DNA of 64,000 nt from Alisma plantago-aquatica (Eukaryota; Streptophyta; Magnoliopsida; Alismatales; Alismataceae): NCBI GenBank assembly GCA_963693085.1, contig OY856409.1, forward strand, positions 301,025,558 through 301,089,557, given 5' to 3'. The translations under genes were made by a program, and so were the position numbers. Each line of letters opens with the position of its first letter. Positions within the stretch are counted from its first letter, which is position 1. Positions 48,367 through 60,573 of this stretch are shown one piece after another. The notes beneath the pieces are model-generated. The model had not been told where the DNA came from. It saw only the letters and a program-made list of their open reading frames with translations, and did no database searches.

Positions 48367-48698
48367 TTGCAAGGAGTGGATAAAGCTTTACTTCCCAGGA
48401 AAGCAAAATGCAGCAAAGCTTCGAACATGAAAAGAAGAGGCAACTCCAAACCTCCTGATCCTCTAGATAGACGGAGAAGGAGCACCCGATTAGCACTGCA
48501 GGAGGAATGGAACATCACTAGTAACAGCTCCAACACAACAAAGGAAGCCGCACCAACTGATGAAACAACATCTGCGGTAGACTATATTCGGGAGACTGAA
48601 GTGGAAGTTGCGAAGGTTGAAGAAGGGAGTGCAGGGGTAGGGTATTGCTAGCAGTCCCATTTTTTTTTCTGTCCTTGCTTTATTAGTAGATACCGTTT

Positions 48699-51600
48699 AT
48701 GCGCATATTGTGCTGGAACGTTCGAGGAATAGGAAACAAGGATCGTTGCTCTATGCTTACCAGCTTCATGAGGTAGCATCGACCGGACGTGGTTGCAATT
48801 CTTGAACCTCGCATAAGTGGGAAGCTTTCTTTGCAGACTATCAAACCTTTGGGCTTTTCTCACTCGCACCGGGTAGAGTCCAGGGGATTCGCTGGTGGCA
48901 TATGGGTCTACAGGAAAGGAGACGAAGCTTCAGTCCAAATCATATCAAGCCATAGACAATATGTTACCTGCTGAATAGCCAACGAAGCGTTGATTACCTT
49001 CATTTATGCAAACCCGCACATCAGGGTTCGAAACTTAGTATGGAAACACATCATAGAAGCCAGTGAAACAGTTACGGAACCCTGGATAGTTATGGGGGAT
49101 TTTAATACAACTATGACTCCGGAGGAAAAATCGGGCAGTGACAGATACAATTTCACTGAGGCTAGAAGCTTTAAGGAGGTGATGATGGAGGTTGGGCTAT
49201 CGGATATGGGTTTCTCAGGTGTTCGGTTCACGTATAAACACGGTAGACTTCAAGAGAGGCTGGATCGTGCCTTTGCCAATGCATCATTCCTTAACAAATA
49301 CTCACAATGGCGCATTGAACACCTCCCTAGACTTTCCTCGGATCACTGTCCATTGCTCCTGAAGCCCCAAAAAAGAGAGATGCATGCAGTCAGATTTCTA
49401 ACCAAAGCGTCTTGGAATAGCAGTGAGGAAATGAAGTTGCTGGTACAGGAAAGGTGGAAAGATTCATCAGACTTCTCCGCTACACTCCAGACAGCGAAGC
49501 AGGAGCTAATGAAAATGGAACAAAGAATAAAGCAGAACAAGTCACGAGATAAGGTGAGATTGCATAGAAATATCACTACCTTGCAATGCATGCTCGCAGA
49601 GAATTATGATGCCATAACAGATAAGCTCTGCATTGACATGCAAACTGATCTATAACGTATCATTACAAAGGAAGAGGAGGATTGGAAACAAAAATCACAC
49701 ATCCACTGGCTTCAGAATGGTGATAATAATACAAGATACTACCAGGCTTGGGTTAATCAAAGGAGAAGACGAAACTCTATAACCACGCTAAAGGATGCTA
49801 CTGGTTGTTGGTTAACTGATGAAACTGCTATCATGAATATGGTAGTGGACCACTTCCAAGGCATGCTCACTGAAACAACAAGCAGGAGAAGGCACTCGAG
49901 TATGACAATACCAGGCAGGTTTCGGAAGCTGTCTACGTTAGAAAAGAACCAAATTGTTGCTATACCTTCAAATGCAGAAATCTTCGAAACTCTGAAACTC
50001 ATGAAACCCTTCAAGGTCACAGGCCCTGATGGGATCATTGTTGAATTTCTGAAGGGAAACTGGCCATCTGTAGGGCAATCAGTATCTAGTACGGTGAAAG
50101 ACATGATCATAGGCAAGTCGATTAAAGATGAAATTTGCAATGCAACCATCATCTTAATTCCAAAAGTGCCACATCCAAAAAAATGCGACCAGATGAGACC
50201 AATTTCATTAAACAACATCATTTTGAAACTAGTTTCAAAGGTGGTAGTTGAAAGGTTGAAGAAACACATACCGAATTGGATTTCGACGGAGCAAAGCAGC
50301 TTCGTCCCTGGCAGAAGAATAACGGACAACATAGTGCTGGTGTAGGAAATCATTCATGGCATGAAAAGGAGAAAAGGTGCAAAATCCATGGCAATCAAAA
50401 CAGATTTATCCAAAGCTTATGACCGAATGGCATGGAGTTTCATTCAGGATACACTTGACAAGGTGAACATTCCTACGAACATAAAGCAATTCATCATGAA
50501 CTCTATATCTGGGGGAAGTTCAACTATTTGTTGGAATGGTAAACAATCCAAAGCTTTTACTGCTAGCAGGGGACTTTGGCAGGGCGATCCACTCTCGCCA
50601 TACTTATTTGTCTTATGCTTTGAGAGATTGTCACAAATGATCTAGGAGAAGGTGAATGAAGGCAGCTGAAAACTGATAAAGTTGGGAAGATCTGGGTGTA
50701 TAGTAGCTCACGTCTGCTTTTCTGATGACTTGATACTCTTTGCAGAGGCTAGTAGGAAATAGATGAGGACCATCTTACAATGCTTCAAAGACTTTGAACG
50801 AGCATCTGGGTAGGAAATATCAGTCGCCAAATCACATATTTACTTCTCTAAAAGTGTACCTCGTGCTACAAAAAGAGAAATACATTAGATGAGTAAGTTC
50901 CTTCTGATGGATGATCTTGGTAGGTATTTGGGAGTTCCAATCTTGCACACAAGGATTACTAAACATACGTATGCGTATATTCTTAACAAGATGGAGAGTA
51001 AGATTCAAGCCTGGGCAGCGAAAAGTTTATCTATGGCAGGGAGGGTCTGCTTAGCCAAATCCACACTGTCAGCCATTCCTACCTATGCTATGCAGACTGC
51101 AGTGTTGCCTAAAAGCCTGTGTGACAGAATTGATGCGGTTGTCAGACAGTTTATATGGGGGGGCAGCTATAAATCAAGGTCGGTGTCCTTGGTAGCGTGG
51201 AACAAAGTTACAAGCTCAAAAGAAAATGGGGGCATGGGTATCAAGTGCATGCGGGACTGGAACGAAGCTTTAGTGCTAAAGAACACCTGGGATCTGGCAG
51301 CAAATCGACAGACACCCTAGTGTAATGCAATTAGAAAAAGATTTGAAGCAGCTAAGGCTAGAAAGCAGGTGGTAGCATTGAGACTTGCTCAGGTTTCCAC
51401 TGAGGGTAAGCAGTTCATCTACGAGAATTCTATCATGATCCCTATTAGTGGCCTATCGGTGAATGTATGGCATGACAATTGGGTGTGCCCAGGGATCTTC
51501 CTTAGAGATCGAGCCAAGAAGCAGATACCTGATGACCTTACAGATCTAAAGGTCAGAAGCTTAGTCATGGATTCAGGTGAATGGGATTTGTACTTCCTCA

Positions 51601-52715
51601 AACACTGGTTCGAGGAAGACACGGTCCAGTTAATACTAAAGATAGACGCCCCCTTACATTCAAATCAAAAGGATCTTAGAGCATGGAATCAAACTACAGA
51701 TGGTTGTTTCACAACAAGCTCGGCATACCATACCCTCAGAAAATAGAAGGAAAACCGAGGTCTAGAAAATTGGAGTAATGTATGGAAGCTACAGGTGCCG
51801 ATGAAGATTCAGCTTTTTGCTTGGCTAGTTTACCATGAAGCTCTTCTCACAAATGAGCGCCGCAAGATCAGACATATGACTGCAAGTGGTTTATGTACGA
51901 GATGTGGGGAATCCGATGAAACAATTCTACACGCTCTACGTGACTGCAGCAAAGTCCGGGAGATATGGAATCAAATACTCCCTACCCATGAGGCAAGACG
52001 GTTCATGCAGGCAGATATAATGAACGGTTGACTAAAAATGGCTACTGATGGCAGAAATATTCTGGGAGAAAATTTCTGGATTATTTGTAACAAAATTTGG
52101 CAGTTCAGGAACACCGAGATCTTTGAAGGTGAAGTCAATAGTACTGCACATCATATTATCCATATCAAAGCCTCGATACAGTTGGTAGCGGAAAGTTGGA
52201 GGATAGGGCAAGGCGAGAAGCCATCAAAATAAACTGAAGTCTGGAATAGGCCTCCAGAAAACTTCGTCAAACTTAATGTAGATGCCTCAATGAACAATAA
52301 GGGTGTAGCTGTCGCGATCATTACAAGAGATGCTCAGGGACACTGGCTGGGTGGCTGGACCAAAAAGATTCACACCAGTTTAGCTACTATCGTTGAATTG
52401 GCCGGCATTCATTTTGCATTTCAACAGATAAAGAGAAATGTATGGCCCAGAGTTTTAGTTGAAACAGACTGCCAAGTCACACTGAAGTTGTTAGAGGAAG
52501 AAGCCCAGAACTACCCCAAGTTCACTTACTGGTTAACTAGGTTGTGTGAGGATAGGCCAGAAAACACGACGGTTCAGTATGTAGGATGAATGTACAACTC
52601 AGTAGCAGATGGACTGGAAAAATACCAACTCAGGAGCAGCTCACCCGAGTACCATTTCGATTCCCCCCCCCCCCAGATTGCATCCGCAGACACCATCTTT
52701 CAGATGTCCATGTAA
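48699..52715 (+). pseudogene. LINE ORF2: endonuclease, reverse transcriptase, RNase H
   Basis: ATG at 48699 starts MRILCWNVRGIGN. One frame of 1,338 codons runs to TAA at 52713-52715 with no frameshift but 14 internal stops. Domains in order: AP-like endonuclease (LEPRI, VMGDFNTTM, SSDHCPLLL), RT (ITGPDG-like region near 50030, IILIPKVPHPKKCDQMRPIS, IKTDLSKAYDRMAWSFI, LWQGDPLSPYLFVLCFE, FSDDLILFAEA with the catalytic Asp pair intact), a zinc-binding zf-RVT region (LFAWLVYHEALLTNERR, then CTRCGESDETILHALRDC near 51890-51950) and RNase H (NVDASMNNKG, VETDCQVTLKLLEEE). It nicks the target and copies the RNA there. The first FADD residue is Phe-Ser here. Confidence 0.93.
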
Positions 52716-52760
52716 ACAATACTAGTGTGGAGTTGTATCTTGATAGGGTTTCACAAGTGG

Positions 52761-52770
52761 AATAAATAAA
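52761..52770 (+). terminator. LINE polyadenylation signal
   Basis: GGAATAAATAAAG contains overlapping AATAAA signals about 20 bases before the A tail (52787-52793), the normal spacing. Confidence 0.7.
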
Positions 52771-55002
52771 GAGCGCTCGATTCTTTAAAAAAAGGCTCAA
52801 GAAAAGATTAGATATCATTTTTGCAAGAAATGCCTAAATAAGTGGTAATGGATCATCATATCTTGATCAAGTGGACATGGAGAGGCCACAATGCTCCTAG
52901 GCGAGGCACTCCTAACCTGGGCCTATAGCTATTGGGCCTAGTTTGCATCTGGTTTCCCTCAAATGTTTCTCGTTTCCTTGGCATTTGTCACCAATCCACG
53001 ATCCCAAGCCAGATGTGCACCTCCACCCGCAGTCGCTGCTTGTCTCTGGTGGTCATACCAGGTTGAACCCTTAGATCATGGCCCACCATGGGATGGTTGT
53101 AGGATCAATGGTTGGAGACCTCATCCCTTCCATTGTGAACCCGATGCTAGAGTAGCCGCCCGATAGCAGCACTTCTCGTTGGAGAAGTAGACACGAGGTA
53201 GGATCATGCATCCCCACACCCAGTAAGGCTGTCAGTCAGTGTCGTCGAGGTCTTCCGGTGCCAATGGCATAGATAGGAGATCCTGGTGAGGGCTAGGGCA
53301 CAAAGCCCCACAGGGTATGTTGTAGTTTCAAAGCCATGAAAGGAAGGGTAGGAAGGACATCTAGGTGTTAGGGTCTGCAAACATCAAAGAAAAGAGGGGC
53401 AATAATGTAGGGGAGAAGTTCTATAGTCAAATAGGGAAGCAATTGGTGACAAAGTGGTGGGAAAGGAAGTAGTTAGTTATGTGCAACACCATGGCTTCTG
53501 GCCATGATACGAAGGTGCAGGATGATGCCTTGGTCGTTGGATGGGAGGCTCAATCTGGGGTTGGACGATCCAAAGGTTGAGAATTGTGATCCATGAGATT
53601 TAGGCTAATGATTGGCCCCTAGAGAATGAGGTGGATCACCAAGCAAGTGGGGAATGGGGTAATGGGCCACCTGGACACACCCGCATTGGGTCCAACATGG
53701 GTATAAAACTGATTTAAATCAAATTAAAATCAAGAGAAAAAGAGGTACACTTGAAAGGTCGTAACTTGGGCTTTGAATGTCTAATTAAGGCATTTCTTGC
53801 GCCATTGGAAATATAAATGAATTCTCTATAACATGAGTTACTTTTCATAGAAAGGAGAGTTCATTGAAGTTGTTGAATTTTGATTTCAAGTTGGTGATAT
53901 GTAATGGACATAATACTTAGTTCAAAACTCAAGTTGAAGTCGTATATAAGTACAAGGTGATACTTAACCAAATCCAACCCATCAATTGAGAAAAAGGAGA
54001 CTCAAAGTCATCAAATTGAGGATGAGGATGGTTATTGAGCTCAATATAGCATCTAATGAGTCAATATGTACATATATTGAATGAAAATCTAAGTTATCAC
54101 ATCCCCCATCTTAAAAGGAATTTTGTCCCCAAAATAACGCAACCCTTCAATTGAGATTGGGAGTTCACATTTCGTATCAAAATCATCATAGAATTTCAAT
54201 AAGGTATCATTATCACTTTTTATATCATTCTCATACAAAATTGAACAATCGAGTATCAAGATCAAATCATGGTCACATAGATCATAAAATTGGAGGTATC
54301 ATCATATGAGTCATAATTTTGGAGAGATTATCCTATATATTACCAAATTTGGAGAGATCACATTTCAGGACAAGGAAATGAGTTCTTTGAATCGATAGTA
54401 AAGCATGACTTCCATTCCTAAAATTTTGGGTTCTAGCTTCTACATGGCCCTAGGTGGGGATATACATCCATGATTGAGATTTCATATTTCAACCATTCTA
54501 GACAAACATCATATTTCAACATAGTGATTTCATGCTCTAAATTGATGGAAGGGCCCACCCTAGTCCACATGGAGCTTAACCCTAAGTCATAAATCGAGTG
54601 AATCAATATTATGGTCATTTCAAATTTTTGATATTGGAAACATGAAAGTTGGCAGTCATATATCGAGGGTGGTCTAAAGATCAAAATAGGGTGATCATGG
54701 GAGTTGAATCAAGATCATTAATCATGAGTCAAGATTTTTTAATTCAATATTGAGAATCAAGTTTGGACATCAAAGTCACAGTATAAATTTCTTAAAGTTA
54801 GGGTTTATGTTCTTATTTTAGACCTTAGGGGTGACTTAGTGCTCTACCCTTCCTAAGGTTTTTATTGAGCTTCCATTCTCAATTTTCTTGAGGTTCCTCC
54901 AACAACATTCGAGCACATTATTTTCTATGTAGTTATTTAACCCAGATTTTCACCATCTCTTAGGGTGCTTATCATTTGCTTTATGTCCCAGCATTGGGCT
55001 GA

Positions 55003-55152
55003 TGGTGACCTTCCCTCCTGGGCTTGGTCTTCTTGGTGACCTTCCCTCCTAAGATTGTTCTTCATGTTGGCCTTCCCTCCTGGGATTGACCTCTTGGCGA
55101 CCTTCCCTCCTAGGATTGATCTTCATGTTAGCCTTCCCTCTTGGGCTTGATC
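55003..55152. repeat. Minisatellite in the LARD left LTR
   Basis: About five units of roughly 30-33 bp of the form 'gaccttccctcctgggcttg' plus 'gtcttcttggt'. On the - strand they lie 190-340 bp into the LTR, in U3. The right LTR has the same array. Confidence 0.8.
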
Positions 55153-55343
55153 ACCTAATGTCAGCTACTTCCTCAGTAACTTTTCCTTATGTCCGTTAGA
55201 GATGGCATAGTTTAGTTTAAATAATTGTACTCAATATCTATTCTTTTGTTATTTGTATACTTAACCCTCCAAACATTTGGTGATATTCGAGGTTATCTCA
55301 ATTCTTAAACTGAATTATTAACTCACCCTTCTAGGAGTGATCA

Positions 55344-56644
55344 TTCATCCATATACAACAATTGAGCAACAATCGAGCAACATTTCAAGCACTATTCAAC
55401 ATTTCACGGCATCAATATTGAGTTTATTTTCATGGTTGGTGAATGATCTAGGCCTATATCTTCCTAGGAACTTGACCACTAGTTATAGTCAACATCATTA
55501 TATTCCAAGATTGTCATTAAATTGAAGTTTTGATATTGAGTATCAATATCATAATAGACATAACCTATTAGGGACTTAGGTCAAGAAATCAAACTTGCAT
55601 GGAAGGGGTCACCTTTCCCAGCTCTAAATAATCAACAAGATGACAATTTAGAAGTAGTCATAATGGGGGTATGACCTAGGTTAGGGGAGTCACAAGTCAA
55701 CTACCACCTAACCTAGCACACTAGTCTACATTGATCATGAGGTATCAAGCATATACGAATAGGGCGAGTATCAACTATCAAATCGTATTTCACAAGGTCA
55801 TGAGTCAAACGTCAAGATCATAATAGGGCAACCATACTTCAAGATTTTGCAAAATCAAAGTCATAATTCCATTCCCTTCCTTTCTAGATCTAGGTAAGGG
55901 CAGATTTTGGAAATCGAGAAGTCAAATTGAGGTTTCAAGAGTTTGAGCATAATAGGTATACAGTGATATTTGTGTACATCATGTTTATTCAAAATTGGGC
56001 TTGCAAAAGAGGCATGGAAGTCAATAAGGAAATGATTCATGTATCTATGTCTTCACATCGTGATCTAGGGGTCTAAAGACATAGTCGTATCAGAGTATGT
56101 GACGTGATACATCTCAATAGGGTGAGTTTTGCATAGATGTGTATGAGGTTTGATTGAAATAGGAACAATATAGGTTTAATCAGTAGGGACTCTATCAAAC
56201 ATGGGGTATAGAACATAAGTTCCATCTTATATCACCAACATCAAGGATTTACCTCAAACATAGAAAGCACTTATATCCAATTGGTAACCTTGAGTTTGCA
56301 TTGACTTTACACATGTGTACATTACTTTACAAGTACCTTCATTTATCAAATAGGGTCTTTCATTTAAGATCAAGTCATGGAATTATAATCCATGTCAACT
56401 TTCATGAGTTCAAATAAATTTTTATTTTCCCATGCATAAGCTACCTATAATTGTGAAATCATGTGTTTAATAGTCATCAGAGAAGAATCACATGAGGAGA
56501 TGAGAAGACTAACTATTCTACATCTACTTGGATGGCTTAGGTAGTCCTTAAAGAAGAGGTGAGATTCTAGAAGACTCCCTAAGCCTTATAAGAAGATGTG
56601 GCATGCCTTATATAGAGGGTTGTGTGTTTGTCTATGATACCATT
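55344..56644 (-). other. LARD interior, non-coding
   Basis: 1.3 kb between the LTRs with no recognisable protein, AT-rich and full of short stops. The only recognised signal is the primer-binding site at its right edge. The polypurine tract at the left edge is weak ('gtatatggatgaa' on the - strand). Confidence 0.6.
56633..56642 (-). promoter_or_regulatory. LARD primer-binding site
   Basis: On the - strand TGGTATCATA lies two bases after the end of the 5' LTR (GTGACA). The first eight bases fit the initiator tRNA-Met 3' end (TGGTATCAGAGC). The later bases have diverged. Confidence 0.65.
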
Positions 56645-59600
56645 TGTCACGGAACTATTTGTTACCATCATCCAACCCCCACTGACTACAGAGTTAGTGG
56701 TAGTAGGTTTTGGGCATCCGTCCTTAGAATGGCACAAATGTTTCACACATGCAATATATATGTAAAAGCGGTAACCAGAAGAGATAACAAGATACTTAAA
56801 CATGGGGAGAAGTTATATGTATCCAATTATATATCAAGATAACACATTGGTGTTCCATTTTAGAGCTTAGATTCTTGAGTGCAGTGGATCTAAATTTGAC
56901 AACTACAAATTGGGTAAATAATATACATCAATGTGAGTGCATCAAGTACGCCATGAAAAACATGTAACAATAATTTAAGAGTACTATAAGAATTTCTTGG
57001 TTGGGAACATGATAATGAACAAGAACTAGAAACAAAGTGAGAATACTTAATGACTTTCATTTGTACCAAGTATGTTTTAGGTTTCGTTATCCATTATATC
57101 AACATTAGGTTGCATAATGAACATATATATATTATGTTCAAGCTTTGTCAACATATTATAACCAAACATGAAAGTAGTATTCATAGGTACAGTAGCTCAA
57201 CCAAGTAATTATCTAGCCAATCGTCCATATGAGCATACACACAACCAAGCCAATATTATAGTAGGGTCAAGAGATTAAGCATACCTTGCTAGGTGAGTAC
57301 AAGTCATAAACCATGAGTAAGATTCTAGAGAAGGTCCAATCCAAAGGGGACCTAAGATATACAAGACATAATAAAGGAATCTTAGATCAATATGGATTCA
57401 TAATCTAAGCATTATAAGAGTAATGTGGAGGTTTCCCTAGATCTAGGTTTCACTTAGTTCTAACGTAGTTTCTAAAGTTACCAACATGCATGCAATAATT
57501 AAACATTGTTCAAGCGTCATACCAACACCTTAGGTCTAGGTGGTACATCCACATGATGAGTAATATTAAAAGAAGATAACATTTGATTTGGATATAAGGG
57601 ATACATGATAGATTAGATTATCATCATATTCTATTCTTGTAAGTTCATAATTTGTCATGTTAGATCCATTTCATGCAATATGGTAATGTTTCCAAGTCAT
57701 ACAAGCATTAATATCATTGGATATATCGAGTTGGTATTAGTGCTACAAGGGTGATGAATCTACTGATGTAAACAAGATAGAGCATGGGTGTAGCATAAGA
57801 GTCATATTTCATCCCATGGAAGACAACTAGGTCTACTTGGTCATTTTAATGCACAACTAGGTACTTGAGGCTTTAAGGGACAAACATGGAAATAGACATG
57901 AAAGCTCAATCAAGTGTTTCACAAACATCATAAAGTTTATTGATTTCGAGATTGAAAGATTAGATGATGAAAAATTAAGCCAAACTCCCAAACTTGATGA
58001 AGTTATATCATGCAACTACATAAATGAGTCGATTTTAAGCCAAGGATGAACATAGAAGGCCAAAATATCTTTAGGGTGCATTTAGGTATTCCAAGACAAC
58101 ATCATATTGAAAGGGATTAAGTTTTACTTTCAGAGGATATGAAAGACTAAAGATCATTAAGGATGAATATAGAGCATGATTGATATTGATTATTAAACAA
58201 GGATCATAAAGTGACTTCATTTAGAAAACCAGAGAAGATAAGGGAACAATTTGGTCTTGAAAGTATATTTATTAGGTATATCACGTTCTCTAGATCAAAA
58301 GTCATATATGGAACGTCCAAAAAGGTTCAAGGAATGATTAGATATCCTTTTTGCAAGAAATACCTAAACATGTGGTTTTGGATCGTCGAATCTTAATCCA
58401 ATGGCCATGGAGAGGCCATGATGCTCCCAGGTGAGTCTCTCCTAACCTGGGTCTGTGTCTATTTGGCCCAGTTCATGTCTTGTCGCCCTCAAATGATGCT
58501 TGTCACCCTGGCGTTTGTAAGTGGTCCGCAATCCCAAGCCAAATGCACACTGCCACCCATGTCCACTGCTTTTCACCACTGATCCACAGTGGTCCACACC
58601 AAGGTGGACCCTTGGATCATGGTCCACCATGGACTAGCTATGGGATCAATGATTGGGGACCTTGTCCCTTCTGCTGTGAACCTGACGTTGGAGCATTCGC
58701 CTAACGACAACGCTGCTCGTTAGAGAGGTCGACACGAGGTAGGAACAAGCCTTCCCACACCCATTATGGATGTTGGTTAGTTCCTTCAAGGTCTTCTAGT
58801 TTCGATGGCATTGCTAGGAGATCCTAGCAAGGGTTAGGGCATAAATCCATAAAGGGCATCCTGTAGCTATGTCACCATGAAAGGAAGGGGGGAAGAGGGA
58901 AATCAGGGTGTTAGGTCTGCAAATGGCAAAGAAAATAGGATCAATAACTTAGGGGTGAAGTTATATTGGCAAATAGGGTAGTAATTGGTGCCAAAGTGGT
59001 GGGAAAGGGAGTGGTTGGATGTGCGCGGAACTATGGCCACCTACAAAGGTGCAGGATGATGCCCTGATCGTTGGATGGGAGGCTCAATCTAGGGCTAGAC
59101 CATTCAAAGGTCGAGAATCATGATCTACAAGACCGAGTCCAGTGATTGACTCCTAGTGAATGAGTCAGATTGCCAAGCGAGAGGGAAAGGGGTTTACGCA
59201 CCCACATTTGGTCCAACAAGGGTATAAAACTTATTTAAATCAAATTAAAATCTAGAGAAAAAGAGGTACACTAGAAAGGTCGTAACATTGGCCTTGAATG
59301 TCTGATTAAGGCATTTTTTGTGCCATTGGAAAGATAAATGAATTATCTATAACATGAGATACATTTCTAGAAAGGAGAGCTCATTGAAGTAGATAAATTT
59401 TGATTTCAAATTGGTGATATATAATGGGCATGATATTTAGTTCAAAACTCAAGTTAAAGTCAAATCATAGTCACATAGATCATCAAATTGGAGGTATCAT
59501 CATATCAGTCATAATTTTGGAGAGATTATCCTATATATCACAAAATTTGGGGAGATCACATTTTAAGTCAAGGAATAGAGTACTTTAAATTGATAGTAAA

Positions 59601-60573
59601 GCATGACTTCCATTCCCAACATTTTGGGATCTATCTTCTACATGGCCCTAGGTGGGGTTATACACCCATGATTTGAGATTTCATACTTCAACCATTCTAG
59701 ACAAACATCATATTTCAACATAGTGATTTCATGCTCTAAATTGGTGGAAGGGCCCACCCTAGTTTGCATGGAGCTTAACCCTAAGTCATAAATTGAGTGA
59801 GTCAACACAATGGTCATTTCAAAATTTTGAGATTTGGAACATGAAATTCGTCAGTCATATATCGAGGGTGATATGAAGATCCATATAGGGCAATCATGGG
59901 AGTCCAATCAATATTGTTAATCATGAGTCAAGATTTCATTATTCGGTATCAAGAGTCTAAGTTTAGACATCAAAGTCATAGTCTAAACATTTCAAAGCTA
60001 GGGTTTAGATTTTTATTTTAGACCTTAGGGGTGACTTAGGGCTCTGCCCTTCCTAAGGTTTTTATTGAGATGTCATTCTCATTTTTCTTGATGTTTCTCC
60101 AACAACATTTGAGCACATTATTTTTTATGTAGTTCTTTAACCCATATTTTCTCCATCTCTAAGGGTTCATATCATTTGTTTTATGTCCCAACATTGGACT
60201 CGTGGTGACCTTCCCTCCTGGGCTTGGTCTTCTTGGTGACCTTCCCTTCTGGGCTTGGTTTTCACATTGGTCTTCCCTCATGGGCTTGACCTCTTGGCAA
60301 CCTTCCCTCCTAGGCTTGATCTTCATGTTGTCCGTCCCTCTTGGGCTTGGCCTCTTAGTGGCCTTCCCTCATGCGCTTGGTCATCTACTATCAGCCACTT
60401 CATCAGTGACTTTTCCCTACGTCTCTTAGAGATGGCATAGTTAGGTTTAAAGAATTATAACCGATAACTATACTTTCATGCTTTGTATACTTAACCCTCC
60501 AAACATTTGGTGACATTTGAGGTTATCTCAATTCCTAAACCAATTGATTAACTCACCCTTCTAGGGGTGATCA
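56645..60573 (-). mobile_element. LARD 5' LTR (right copy)
   Basis: 3.9 kb, homologous to 44598-55343 without its inserts. It lacks a 325-bp segment found in the left copy, with a short shared sequence (AGTC/AAATCAT) at the joint near 59458, as produced by illegitimate recombination. It gives the empty sites for the LINE and for the 72-bp insertion. Confidence 0.8.
60203..60385. repeat. Minisatellite in the LARD right LTR
   Basis: About six units of 'gaccttccctcctgggcttg' type, matching the array at 55003-55152. Short open frames here are a by-product of the repeat and are not genes. Confidence 0.8.

Larger units (their letters stand above)
46664..52788 (+). mobile_element. L1-type LINE, near full length
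   Basis: The element is 6.1 kb with ORF1 (DUF4283 and zinc knuckle), ORF2 (endonuclease, RT, RNase H), an AATAAA near the 3' end and a short A tail. It is flanked by identical 17-bp repeats, AAAAAGGCTCAAGAAAA (46647-46663 and 52789-52805). The right LARD LTR shows the empty site (58322-58337). Perfect duplications and unbroken frame suggest a fairly recent insertion. Stop codons in both ORFs prevent self-driven movement. Confidence 0.93.
44598..55343 (-). mobile_element. LARD 3' LTR (left copy), interrupted by a LINE
   Basis: The copy is in two parts, 44598-46663 and 52789-55343, totalling about 4.6 kb. Compared with the right copy it keeps about 325 bp (53955-54275) and about 300 bp (46192-46490) that the right copy has lost, and it gained the LINE and a 72-bp insert. 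The matching region of the right copy is uninterrupted at 58317-58335. Confidence 0.8.
44598..60573 (-). mobile_element. LARD-like LTR element (large LTRs, non-coding interior)
   Basis: Two direct repeats, 44598-55343 (including inserts) and 56645-60573, share sequence from TGTCAYGRAA to GGRGTGATCA. Read on the - strand the LTR is TGATCACY...GTGACA. The primer-binding site TGGTATCATA follows two bases after the 5' LTR (56642-56633). The interior, 1.3 kb, has no coding sequence. Large LTRs with a non-coding interior fit the LARD class, which relies on proteins of other elements. A clear target duplication was not found. Confidence 0.7.

Noticed and set aside
49757..50353. 198-codon - strand ORF
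   Set aside because: Antisense shadow of the LINE RT domain, with no recognisable content of its own.
52663..52674. Run of 12 C as a frameshift in LINE ORF2
   Set aside because: The reading stays in frame through the run and meets a plausible end at 52713-52715, although the run length may vary between reads.
60202..60440. 75-codon repetitive ORF
   Set aside because: It translates the LARD LTR minisatellite; the same array in the left LTR is not open in the same way.
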